DNA of 64,000 nucleotides from Clostridium sp. C2-6-12 (GTDB lineage: Bacteria; Bacillota; Clostridia; Clostridiales; Clostridiaceae): the NCBI RefSeq assembly GCF_009928485.1, contig NZ_JAABNP010000004.1, forward strand, positions 1 through 64,000. The letters are read 5' to 3'. Made by a program: the position numbers and the translations under genes. Numbering within the stretch: position 1 is the first letter of the stretch; the number at the start of each line of letters is the position of its first letter. The notes beneath the pieces were generated by a model that saw only the letters and a list, made by a program, of their open reading frames with translations, did not search any database and was not told the origin of the DNA. Positions 57,509-64,000 of the stretch are shown here, in pieces.

Positions 57509-57952
57509 TTACTTTCTTTTTACATTAAAAAAACTATCAAACATTTTGCTTGTATCTATTGGATTCTTTTCTTTTTTTAATTTATCCTTATTGATGTTAT
57601 TAGACTTAGCATCAAATCCAAAAAAACTCTCAAAATATTTATTTAAGTTTTCTATGCTTTCACCTTTATCTTGATATTTTTTGTTATTATCTGATTTATT
57701 ATTTCTACTCTTTGTTTCTTTATTACTGTTATTCTCTTTATTATTAGATCTTTCATTGTTGTATTTGTTTCTTGAATCTTCGTTGCTTAAAACTTCATAA
57801 GCTTCATTTACTTCTTGAAATTTTCTCAAGGCTTCCTTATCATCTGGGTTTCTATCTGGATGATACTTTTTAGCTAAACTTCTAAACGCCTTTTTTATTT
57901 CAGCACCAGTTGCAGTCATAGGTATGCCTAATATTTTATAATAATCTTTCAC
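57509..57952 (-). CDS. small DnaJ-type co-chaperone
   Basis: Protein of 147 residues. The J domain spans 1-70, with the HPD triad in YHPDRNPDD (31-33) and the [10 protein letters not shown] helix. There is no Gly/Phe or zinc domain; the rest is an Asn/Lys/Ser-rich tail with a FESFFGFD / FDSFFNV motif pair. It is probably a dedicated partner of the long Hsp70-like ATPase at 48758. The GTG start at 57952 has GGGTG upstream. The 507-nt gap before it holds a large palindrome. Confidence 0.88.
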   Translation of the reverse strand: MKDYYKILGIPMTATGAEIKKAFRSLAKKYHPDRNPDDKEALRKFQEVNEAYEVLSNEDSRNKYNNERSNNKENNSNKETKSRNNKSDNNKKYQDKGESIENLNKYFESFFGFDAKSNNINKDKLKKEKNPIDTSKMFDSFFNVKRK

Positions 57953-58199
57953 TTTACACCCACTTAAATCAGTTTACAGTTAACAATTTAGGATGATATT
58001 CCTTTGGAATATCTTTTAATATTATTTTTATAAAGCCCATAGGCTTTTCAGCATTCATTGTAAAATGTACATTGTTAATTAGAAAAATATCATTAAATAC
58101 ATATAATACCAGAAAGGGAATACGCTCTTTTGTGCAGTGTTGCATTTAGAATATGGATGTAGATATTTCTTCCCTTTGGTTTGCTTGTATCTATACTAG

Positions 58200-58441
58200 A
58201 AATAAGTAACATATTATGTGGAGCGTTTCATTGATATTTTGATGGTTATGATTCTTGACCAGAAGTTGTTCCAAAAGACTTAAGTGAGAGTCCAAATCTT
58301 ATATTTAGCCCCTCGAACTTACTCAGCGAACGCATGTGGGTCGAGTTTCATCTATTGAAGCAAGCCTTTTGAGTGCAACTTCTGGTCTTAGAACCATCCA
58401 TCAAAATTTAAAGAAACCGTAACATAATATGTTACTTATTT
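58200..58441. repeat. 242-bp imperfect palindrome between tube and dnaJ genes
   Basis: The outer arms AAATAAGTAACATATTATGT (58200-58219) and its exact complement (58422-58441) are 20 bp. Inner pairs include GGTT with AACC near 58243/58391 and TTTTGATG with CATCAAAA. The arms GACCAGAAGTTG (58257-58268) and CAACTTCTGGTC (58376-58387) are 12 bp and perfect. The core (58280-58370) contains further short helices (GCGAACGC). It may be a foldback MITE/PATE or a structured RNA; it could also limit expression after the tube genes. The remaining sequence 57953-58199 shows only a GCCCATAGGC hairpin. Confidence 0.75.
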
Positions 58442-58459
58442 GGGCTTGATACCACTATA

Positions 58460-58885
58460 TTAAGCGCTATATCCGCCTTCTATTGTAACTGTACTTAGCT
58501 TGTCTTTCTTTTGTCTTACAACAAGTTCAAAAGTACCTATACCTTCAGTGTCTCCAAAAGTTTCTTTGTAATCTACTACAAAAGCATTTGGATAAGTTAT
58601 TTTTCTTATAATTTGGTCTGCTGAAATTACCTCAACAGTTACTTTTCTATAACAGTCTGCTTTTTCAGCTGGAACTAATGACCAAGTTCCCATTTTTCTT
58701 GTGCTATCAAATGGATCACCATCAACAGCTGTTAAGATCTTACCAGAAATAACCATTGTGCTTCCAACATCTTTTGATCTTGCATTTGAATCTTTTGGTG
58801 TATCTGTTGTAAGTTTTACAGTTTCAACACTTTCTATGCTTAAATCAATTGTTTCTGCACCTTCAATTTTCACTCTAAATCCCAT
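58460..58885 (-). CDS. Hcp-like tube protein 2
   Basis: Small protein of 141 residues, all-beta pattern, resembling the tail-tube/Hcp fold. It is a close paralog of the next gene (MGFRVKIEGAETIDLSIESV versus the same start). Features are LVPAEKADCYRKVTVEVISA and NAFVVDYKETFGDTEGIGTF. A strong AAGGAGG precedes the ATG, and the gene lies 26 nt after its paralog, suggesting high expression. Tube role is inferred from size, fold pattern and operon; a related unknown family is possible. Confidence 0.65.
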   Translation of the reverse strand: MGFRVKIEGAETIDLSIESVETVKLTTDTPKDSNARSKDVGSTMVISGKILTAVDGDPFDSTRKMGTWSLVPAEKADCYRKVTVEVISADQIIRKITYPNAFVVDYKETFGDTEGIGTFELVVRQKKDKLSTVTIEGGYSA

Positions 58886-58911
58886 TTTAAGCTTCCTCCT
58901 TAATTATAATT

Positions 58912-59337
58912 TTATTCAGCAAAACCGCCTTCAAATTTAACACCTGCAGTTTTATCCTTCTTTTGTTTAACGTACAATTTAAATGTACCTACACCTTCTA
59001 CATGTCCATAATCTTCTTCGTAGTCTACTACAAAAGCATTAGGTAGTGTAAATTGTCTTACTACTTGGGAAGCAGAAATAACATCTACTTTTACATTTCT
59101 ATAACAATCAGCCTTCTCTGCTGGTACAAGCGACCATTGAGCTAATTTAATTGTAGTGTCTGCTGCTTCCCCATTTACTGGTGTTAAAATTTTACCAGTA
59201 ATCATTAATGAAGTTCCTAAATCTGTTGAACGTGCATTTGAATCATCTGGAGTATCTGTTTTAAACTCTACAGTTTCGATACTTTCAATGTTTAAATCAA
59301 TACTTTCAGCACCCTCAACCTTTACTCTAAATCCCAT
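58912..59337 (-). CDS. Hcp-like tube protein 1
   Basis: Small protein of 141 residues, tandem paralog of the gene at 58460. It starts MGFRVKVEGAESIDLNIESI and has NAFVVDYEEDYGHVEGVGTF plus KLYVKQKKDK. The length and beta-rich pattern fit Hcp or phage tube subunits (about 140-170). AGGGAGG precedes the ATG. It follows the sheath-like gene by 66 nt. Two different subunits could form a mixed tube or one may be a tail completion protein. Confidence 0.65.
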   Translation of the reverse strand: MGFRVKVEGAESIDLNIESIETVEFKTDTPDDSNARSTDLGTSLMITGKILTPVNGEAADTTIKLAQWSLVPAEKADCYRNVKVDVISASQVVRQFTLPNAFVVDYEEDYGHVEGVGTFKLYVKQKKDKTAGVKFEGGFAE

Positions 59338-59402
59338 TTTTTATCCTCCCTTTAATTTTTATTTATAATTAAAATAGATATTAAATTTAACATCTATTAT
59401 AA

Positions 59403-61577
59403 TTAACTAACTTCACCATGTGCATCATTACGAGTTATTTCAACTTCTAAGTTCTTAACATTTCCGTTAAACACTAAGTCGATATTACAAGTTCCAGTTC
59501 TTTCATTTATTACAAAGTTAATATCATCTCCATCTTTAATAATGGCATTACTATGTCCTTTATGTGCCATCCACTTACTCTTAACACTTGTTGGATTGTT
59601 ACTAAAGAATTTAATAATATTATCTTCTTTGAAATCATTAGTATAGAATCTTAAGATTCTTTCTATATATGTTGTAACTAATGTCTTATATATTGATTCA
59701 AAATCATTTTCAGTAGCCTGTAAGCTTCTTGCTTTGTACACAGTGATTTGTTTTATATCTTTACCTTGAAGTTTTGCATTTTCTGATGAAAATACAAACC
59801 CAAAGTTTTTCCTATTTATCATATTTTTGATTTCATTTGTAAAACCAGATATTTCTTTAGCTAATGTAGTTGTAATCATCAAAGCATTTGATCCTGATTC
59901 AATATCAAATCTAACACCTGGATATTCACTATATACATCTTTAAACTTTTCTCTTAAATATTCTGGACATTGATATGCAGCTACAATTCCTGCTGCTATA
60001 TATGAACTTCCAATATAAACCCCTTCTATCCAAAGCTTTAATATATCTTCTTTTTCTTTAGATAATTCTGCTACTCCATTTTCTGCAAGTATCATTCTCT
60101 TATCCAAGACAACTCCTGATTTTTCTTTTGGAATAACAGTAAAGTTTGGTATGCATGGAATTGCAAATTCACTGTAAGTCTTACGTAATAATGGCTCACA
60201 TTTATCTATAAATTTTTCAACTCCTGCTGTAGCTATATGATTAAAGGTTGTATCTTCTCTTGGTTCAAAACTAAAGAATATTTGCAGACGATATTTTTGA
60301 ACTGTATCTAAAAGCATTGCTAAATCTTCCATAGAATTTGAATCTGTCTTTTCAACTTGCTTATTAGCTTTAAATCTTTCTCTAACTTGCTTCTTAGTTT
60401 GTGCCTCAAGTTCTATTGATGGAACTATTCCAAACCAAATAGTATTATCAAAATCATTTTTATCATTTACAGAACTTAAGAAAGTATTTAACCTTGGAAG
60501 GTTTTGAGAATTTACTAGTCTACTAAGCTTTGTATTTGTAACTAAAAGACTTGGCTTCATTCCCTTGTTTTTTGTTTGATATTGATCAAAAAACATTTTT
60601 ACACCCATGATTTTTTCTATGAGCGGCTTAACTGTTTTTATAAAGTCATCTTTTGAACTTTTGTAAAATTCTAAATAAGTATTGTAATTGCTTATTTCTA
60701 CATCTAAATCAACAGAACTTTCCATTGTTGATGCAAGTGGACAGAAGGTTCTTACCACTAAGCTTTTTACATAATCAGATTTAACTTCATTGACTTCATC
60801 ATAATCATCTTCAAAAGCTTGAATTAATCCAGTATTGGCCTTATCATCTATTGCAATAAGCGAAGTTTCTTCTGTCTTTGGAGCTTCTATAACCTTTAAT
60901 TCTCCATTTTCGCCCATACTTAAAACACCAAGCTTAAGAGGTTCATTTGACTTTCCATTATCATCTCCGCCAAGTAATAATCTAGTTTTTATATCTTCAA
61001 TTGCAAGAGGCAGCATTGCCATTATGTTGTTATAATTTGAACTTGCTTCTTCAAACATAACATTAAGCTTGTCCCCTAAATCTAATTTACTTGGATCTTC
61101 ATCATCTAAAACGTCATACTTGCTATATGTATACTGAATTTCTTTTCTAGTTTGTCTTATATCGTCCATTACTTTTTTAGGCGATATCATATCTAATAAA
61201 TTTTCAAATTTAAAGTCAACATTAGCTATTCCTTGTGCACGTTTTGTGTCAATTAAAGTAAATAACATTTTTAAGAAATCATTAGATTGATTAATTGGAA
61301 TTTCAGTTATTAATTCAGGTGGAAAATTTTCTGGTTTTTTTAATGTGTACATTACTTTTTGATTATTTGCATTATAAAAGGAATATACAACTGGCGCGAA
61401 TTTATCTAAAAATTCGTCAAAGCTATTTACTAAAAGAAGTTCATTAATTTCTTTTATCTTATCGTCATTTAAACTATTTAATCCTTTTGTATCCCCTACA
61501 ACAGTGATTAAATCTAATTTTTCTGGATTGATTTCCTCAAATAATATGGTTCTGTTGGTTTGCGCTATTACATCCAC
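59403..61577 (-). CDS. large sheath-like protein of a contractile injection system
   Basis: Protein of about 724 residues without membrane segments. It is the first and longest structural gene of the cluster, directly before two tube genes, as sheath and tube genes usually are. It is long enough for a fused TssB/TssC-type sheath or a phage sheath with an inserted domain. Candidate C-terminal sheath core: SSYIAAGIVAAYQCPEYLRE, KQITVYKARSLQATENDFES and a beta hairpin ending NLEVEITRNDAHGE. GTG at 61577 is chosen because AAGGGGG lies 8 nt upstream; an ATG at 61622 lacks a ribosome site. The sheath call is inference from order and size. Confidence 0.55.
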   Translation of the reverse strand: MDVIAQTNRTILFEEINPEKLDLITVVGDTKGLNSLNDDKIKEINELLLVNSFDEFLDKFAPVVYSFYNANNQKVMYTLKKPENFPPELITEIPINQSNDFLKMLFTLIDTKRAQGIANVDFKFENLLDMISPKKVMDDIRQTRKEIQYTYSKYDVLDDEDPSKLDLGDKLNVMFEEASSNYNNIMAMLPLAIEDIKTRLLLGGDDNGKSNEPLKLGVLSMGENGELKVIEAPKTEETSLIAIDDKANTGLIQAFEDDYDEVNEVKSDYVKSLVVRTFCPLASTMESSVDLDVEISNYNTYLEFYKSSKDDFIKTVKPLIEKIMGVKMFFDQYQTKNKGMKPSLLVTNTKLSRLVNSQNLPRLNTFLSSVNDKNDFDNTIWFGIVPSIELEAQTKKQVRERFKANKQVEKTDSNSMEDLAMLLDTVQKYRLQIFFSFEPREDTTFNHIATAGVEKFIDKCEPLLRKTYSEFAIPCIPNFTVIPKEKSGVVLDKRMILAENGVAELSKEKEDILKLWIEGVYIGSSYIAAGIVAAYQCPEYLREKFKDVYSEYPGVRFDIESGSNALMITTTLAKEISGFTNEIKNMINRKNFGFVFSSENAKLQGKDIKQITVYKARSLQATENDFESIYKTLVTTYIERILRFYTNDFKEDNIIKFFSNNPTSVKSKWMAHKGHSNAIIKDGDDINFVINERTGTCNIDLVFNGNVKNLEVEITRNDAHGEVS

Positions 61578-61714
61578 TTTTGAATCCCCCTTGTATACAA
61601 TAAATTTATTTTTTAATAACATAAGCTTATTTTCATAATATTATTTATTTCAACATCCTTTTAATAAAATGTCCTATAAAATTCTTGCATAATACTTTAA
61701 ATAAATAAACGCCC

Positions 61715-61834
61715 TTATCGTAAAATGTACAAATTCAATCGTAAATAAATTTTTACTGCCATTCTACTAATTTTTCATCGTTTTACTATTGATTTATAAC
61801 ATTTTACGATAATTGTATTGACTTTTACGATTGT
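61715..61834. promoter_or_regulatory. repeat cluster upstream of the injection operon
   Basis: The motif ATCGTAAA occurs in two orientations. TTATCGTAAAATGT (61715-61728) has an exact inverted copy at 61799-61812. CAATCGTAAA (61736-61745) is mirrored by TTTACGATTG (61824-61833), and ATCGTTTTAC lies between them. It is a candidate operator for the leftward injection operon. A TTGACT-N17-TAAAAT match reads rightward at 61818-61846. The rest of the 509-base gap (61578-62086) is A/T-rich. Confidence 0.55.
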
Positions 61835-62012
61835 GAATTGTAAAATTTAATATTTAGCAATCATATCTCATTTAAGCTTTTAAAATTTAATTAAACTTCT
61901 TCTATTTATTCCCTAAATATCCCTAACAAAATAACCAATAAATAATCAGAAAATACCAATATTTTTATTCTTCAAATATATTTAATTTTATTTAAAAAAT
62001 TCCATATATGTA

Positions 62013-62051
62013 TAAAAAAGAGCATATGATATATTTAATATCACATACTCT
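62013..62051 (-). terminator. terminator of the carboxynorspermidine decarboxylase gene
   Basis: Read leftward, AGAGTATGTGATAT and ATATCATATGCTCT form an imperfect stem followed by TTTTTTATA. It lies 36 nt after the stop. Confidence 0.7.
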
Positions 62052-62086
62052 TCTATAATTATTAATAAACTTTTTATATTATTTTC

Positions 62087-63235
62087 CTAAGATAATCTAC
62101 CTTTAAAGTCTTCATATCCAAATTGCTTTATTATTTCTACACCTTTTTCTTCACTATATTTAACAATTGCAGGAAGATTCACACCATTAAAGGTATTATT
62201 TTTAACCATTGAATAAATAGCCATATCGCAAAATACAAGCCTATCTCCTGGCTCTAATGGTTCCTTGAATGAATAATCTCCTATTATATCACCTGCAAGG
62301 CAAGTTGGCCCACCAAATCTATAAGTAAATTCAAATTCATTTGGTTTCCCTGAGCCTATAATATTAGGTCTATATGGCATTGCAAGTACATCAGGCATAT
62401 GACATTCCGCTGAAGTATCTAGGATTGCAATATCCATTCCATTTTTAGTAGTATCTAAAACTGTTGATATTAGGAAACCTGTATTTAAGGCAATAGCTTC
62501 ACCTGGTTCTAGATATACTTGTACTCCATATTTATCTTTGATAAAATTAATAGATTTTATTAGTGTATCTAAATCATAATCTTCTCTTGTAATATGATGT
62601 CCTCCACCAAAATTAATCCACTTCATCTTCTTAATGTATTTTCCAAACTTTTCATCTACAACCTTTATTGTACGCTCTAAAGTATCAGAATTTTGTTCAC
62701 ACATAGTATGGAAGTGTAGGCCGTCTATTCCTTCTAGCTCATCTTCTTCAAAGTTATCTAAAGTAACTCCCATTCTTGAATTTATAAAGCATGGATTATA
62801 AATATCTGTTTCTATTTCAGAATATTCAGGATTAATACGAATAGCACATTCAATATTTTTATCATTAGCCTTTACTTTATCTCTAAATTTTTTCCATTGG
62901 CCAAAAGAATTAAATACTATATGGTCTGAGTATTTCATTATTTCATCAAACTCATCTTCTCTATACGCTGGAGCATATATATGTACTTCTTTTCCCATTT
63001 CTTCATATCCTAGTCTAGCTTCATGTAAAGAGCTTGAAGTAACCCCTTTTAAGTACTTTCCGATTAAAGGAAAAGTTGAATACATAGAAAATGCCTTAGT
63101 TGCAAGAATAATATTACAACCTGTTGCATCCTGAACATATTTTAAAGTTTCCAAATTCTTTTTAATAAGTCTTTCATCTACCAAATAGCAAGGTGATGGC
63201 AATTTACTTATATCTATATCTTTTAAATCTTCCAT
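62087..63235 (-). CDS. nspC: carboxynorspermidine/carboxyspermidine decarboxylase
   Basis: PLP-dependent decarboxylase of the alanine-racemase-like fold, 382 residues. It removes CO2 from carboxy(nor)spermidine in the alternative polyamine pathway. ATKAFS carries the PLP lysine (K46). Family features are the SSLHEARLGYEEMGKEVH segment, GLHFHTMCEQ, NFGGGHHIT, EPGEAIALNTGFL and CHMPDVLAMPYRP. AAGGAG precedes the ATG. The preceding gene is a saccharopine dehydrogenase-like synthase, the partner enzyme in the pathway. Length is typical (about 375-395). Confidence 0.92.
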   Translation of the reverse strand: MEDLKDIDISKLPSPCYLVDERLIKKNLETLKYVQDATGCNIILATKAFSMYSTFPLIGKYLKGVTSSSLHEARLGYEEMGKEVHIYAPAYREDEFDEIMKYSDHIVFNSFGQWKKFRDKVKANDKNIECAIRINPEYSEIETDIYNPCFINSRMGVTLDNFEEDELEGIDGLHFHTMCEQNSDTLERTIKVVDEKFGKYIKKMKWINFGGGHHITREDYDLDTLIKSINFIKDKYGVQVYLEPGEAIALNTGFLISTVLDTTKNGMDIAILDTSAECHMPDVLAMPYRPNIIGSGKPNEFEFTYRFGGPTCLAGDIIGDYSFKEPLEPGDRLVFCDMAIYSMVKNNTFNGVNLPAIVKYSEEKGVEIIKQFGYEDFKGRLS

Positions 63236-63243
63236 TTTAATTC

Positions 63244-63425
63244 TCCTTTTTTATAAAGTGAAACTTGATTCAGGTGGGGTTTGATCCCCATCTGAATCTT
63301 AGTTGAACTTATACCCTCAAGGGGCACCTCGTCCAGGAGCGTGCAGCCGTTAACTCCCATTTAATTGAGTGAGAGTGTTATGGATGCTAGCTATCGGATA
63401 AAAATTTAACACCCTAACAAGATAC
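63244..63425. other. structured element upstream of nspC
   Basis: The arms GATTCAGGTGGGG (63267-63279) and CCCCATCTGAATC (63286-63298) form a 13-bp stem with a TTTGAT loop; the single mismatch is G-U in the plus-strand RNA. It is followed by ACCCTCAAGGGG and GTGCAGCCGTTAACTCCC segments. There is no T-run, so it is not a simple terminator. It lies in the leader of nspC but folds better in the opposite strand, which fits a small RNA or an IS605/omega-RNA-like relic. Confidence 0.4.
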
Positions 63426-63445
63426 TTCGAGAAAGTTATAAAAAT

Positions 63446-63470
63446 AAAAAAGTGGCCAAGCCACTCTTTT
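63446..63470 (-). terminator. terminator of the saccharopine dehydrogenase-like gene
   Basis: Read leftward AGTGGC-TTG-GCCACT is a hairpin followed by TTTTTTATTTTT. Its stem can also serve plus-strand transcripts (CTTTTATT). It lies about 145 nt after the stop. Confidence 0.75.
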
Positions 63471-63561
63471 ATTGTATATTTAGTGCCCCTTATGGGTACT
63501 TTGTGATCAATATAAAATTAACAGTAAAAACAAACGTAGTTCTTAATAAATCCAATTTAAT

Positions 63562-63581
63562 AAAAGCCCTAAGGCTTTTCC
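63562..63581. repeat. dispersed hairpin element AAAAGCCCTAAGGCTTTTCC
   Basis: This is the same 19-nt hairpin as at 2302-2321 and a variant of that at 58032-58049. In two cases it is followed by TTAACT-type intergenic repeats. Confidence 0.5.
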
Positions 63582-63613
63582 GCCTCAACTGTTAACTGCT
63601 AATTATCAGTTAA

Positions 63614-64000
63614 TTAATCAACAAGTGTTGGTTCAAAGCTTTCTTTCCATGGTAGTCCCCATTTATTTAATTCTTCCATAAATGGATCTGGATCGAATTC
63701 TTCAACATTATATACTCCTGGTTTCTTCCATAATCCCTTCATAACTAAGCTTGCACCTATCATAGCTGGAACTCCAGTTGTATATGAAATTGCTTGTGAG
63801 CCAACTTCCTTATAACATTCTTCATGATCACATACATTGTAAACATAGTAAGTCTTATCTTTTCCATCTTTTTTACCTTGGAAGATACATCCTATGTTAG
63901 TCTTACCTTTTGTTCTTGGTCCAAGTGATGCTGGATCTGGTAAAACTGCCTTTAAGAATTGTAATGGAACTATTTGCTTTCCTTCAAATTCAATTGGTTC
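63614..64000 (-). CDS. carboxynorspermidine synthase / saccharopine dehydrogenase family, partial
   Basis: The C-terminal 128 residues of a gene that starts beyond the right edge. The visible part has EGKQIVPLQFLKAVLPDP, TKGKTNIGCIFQGKKDGK, NVCDHEECYKEVGSQAISYT, GVPAMIGASLVMKG and ends KESFEPTLVD. This matches the saccharopine dehydrogenase-like carboxynorspermidine synthase, which reductively joins aspartate semialdehyde and a diamine with NADPH. It precedes nspC, giving the two-enzyme route to (nor)spermidine. The NADPH-binding N-terminus is outside the window. Confidence 0.87.
   Translation of the reverse strand, partial: EPIEFEGKQIVPLQFLKAVLPDPASLGPRTKGKTNIGCIFQGKKDGKDKTYYVYNVCDHEECYKEVGSQAISYTTGVPAMIGASLVMKGLWKKPGVYNVEEFDPDPFMEELNKWGLPWKESFEPTLVD

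Noticed and set aside
61818-61846. TTGACT-N17-TAAAAT on the plus strand
   Set aside because: It points into a 240-bp region without a gene and ends at a hairpin that suits the opposite strand. In AT-rich sequence such a match can arise by chance.

Overview
The window is AT-rich (about 70% A+T by eye), uses many TTG and GTG starts behind strong AGGAGG-type ribosome sites, and carries a spore photoproduct lyase. This points to a saccharolytic, spore-forming Clostridium of the C. beijerinckii / C. saccharoperbutylacetonicum type. The genus is inferred from gene content and style; no database was searched.

Region 1 (0-5 kb) holds unrelated housekeeping genes: a nitroreductase, a YibE/F-type membrane protein, a secreted PhoA-type alkaline phosphatase and a YczE-type membrane protein. 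Region 2 (5-26 kb) is a sugar island. AraC regulator 1 is divergent from a GH4 alpha-galactosidase; a lipoprotein plus two permeases form an ABC importer; a GH36 alpha-galactosidase is divergent from a paralogous AraC regulator 2. Next comes a long leftward operon reading binding protein, two permeases, GH32 fructosidase, chemoreceptor, sucrose phosphorylase and GH13 alpha-glucosidase, controlled by a divergent LacI-family regulator. Neither importer has its own ATPase. Together these genes can import raffinose-type sugars, remove galactose inside the cell, and split the released sucrose by phosphorolysis or hydrolysis. Three promoters of the alpha-galactoside genes share a pair of 12-mers with a 21-bp period, lying exactly 22 bp upstream of the -10 box.

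Region 3 (26-34 kb) has a bacterial PH-domain protein, spore photoproduct lyase, a 5'-truncated P-loop kinase and a frameshifted transposase. It then has an orphan Rhs tip ending in a predicted deaminase toxin with an Imm49-like immunity gene, a remnant of the same insertion sequence, and a SUKH-like immunity gene. Region 4 (34-61.6 kb) is the outstanding part: one leftward gene block that looks like a contractile injection (T6SS-like) system of a Gram-positive bacterium. In transcription order it has a sheath-like protein, two tandem tube (Hcp-like) proteins, a 242-bp palindrome, DnaJ, two FHA proteins, two PP2C-type phosphatases, two unknown/baseplate-like proteins, a large Hsp70-like protein and another baseplate-like protein. 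These are followed by a VgrG, a DcrB-like chaperone candidate, a second VgrG, a pentapeptide-repeat protein, an Imm11-like protein, a DUF4280 PAAR-like tip and a 2523-residue VgrG-Rhs fusion ending in a predicted nuclease toxin. Neither ClpV nor the TssJLM membrane complex nor a Ser/Thr kinase is visible here; the Hsp70/DnaJ pair could take a remodelling role.

Region 5 (62-64 kb) encodes carboxynorspermidine decarboxylase and the C-terminal part of the preceding carboxynorspermidine synthase/saccharopine dehydrogenase, with a structured element between them.
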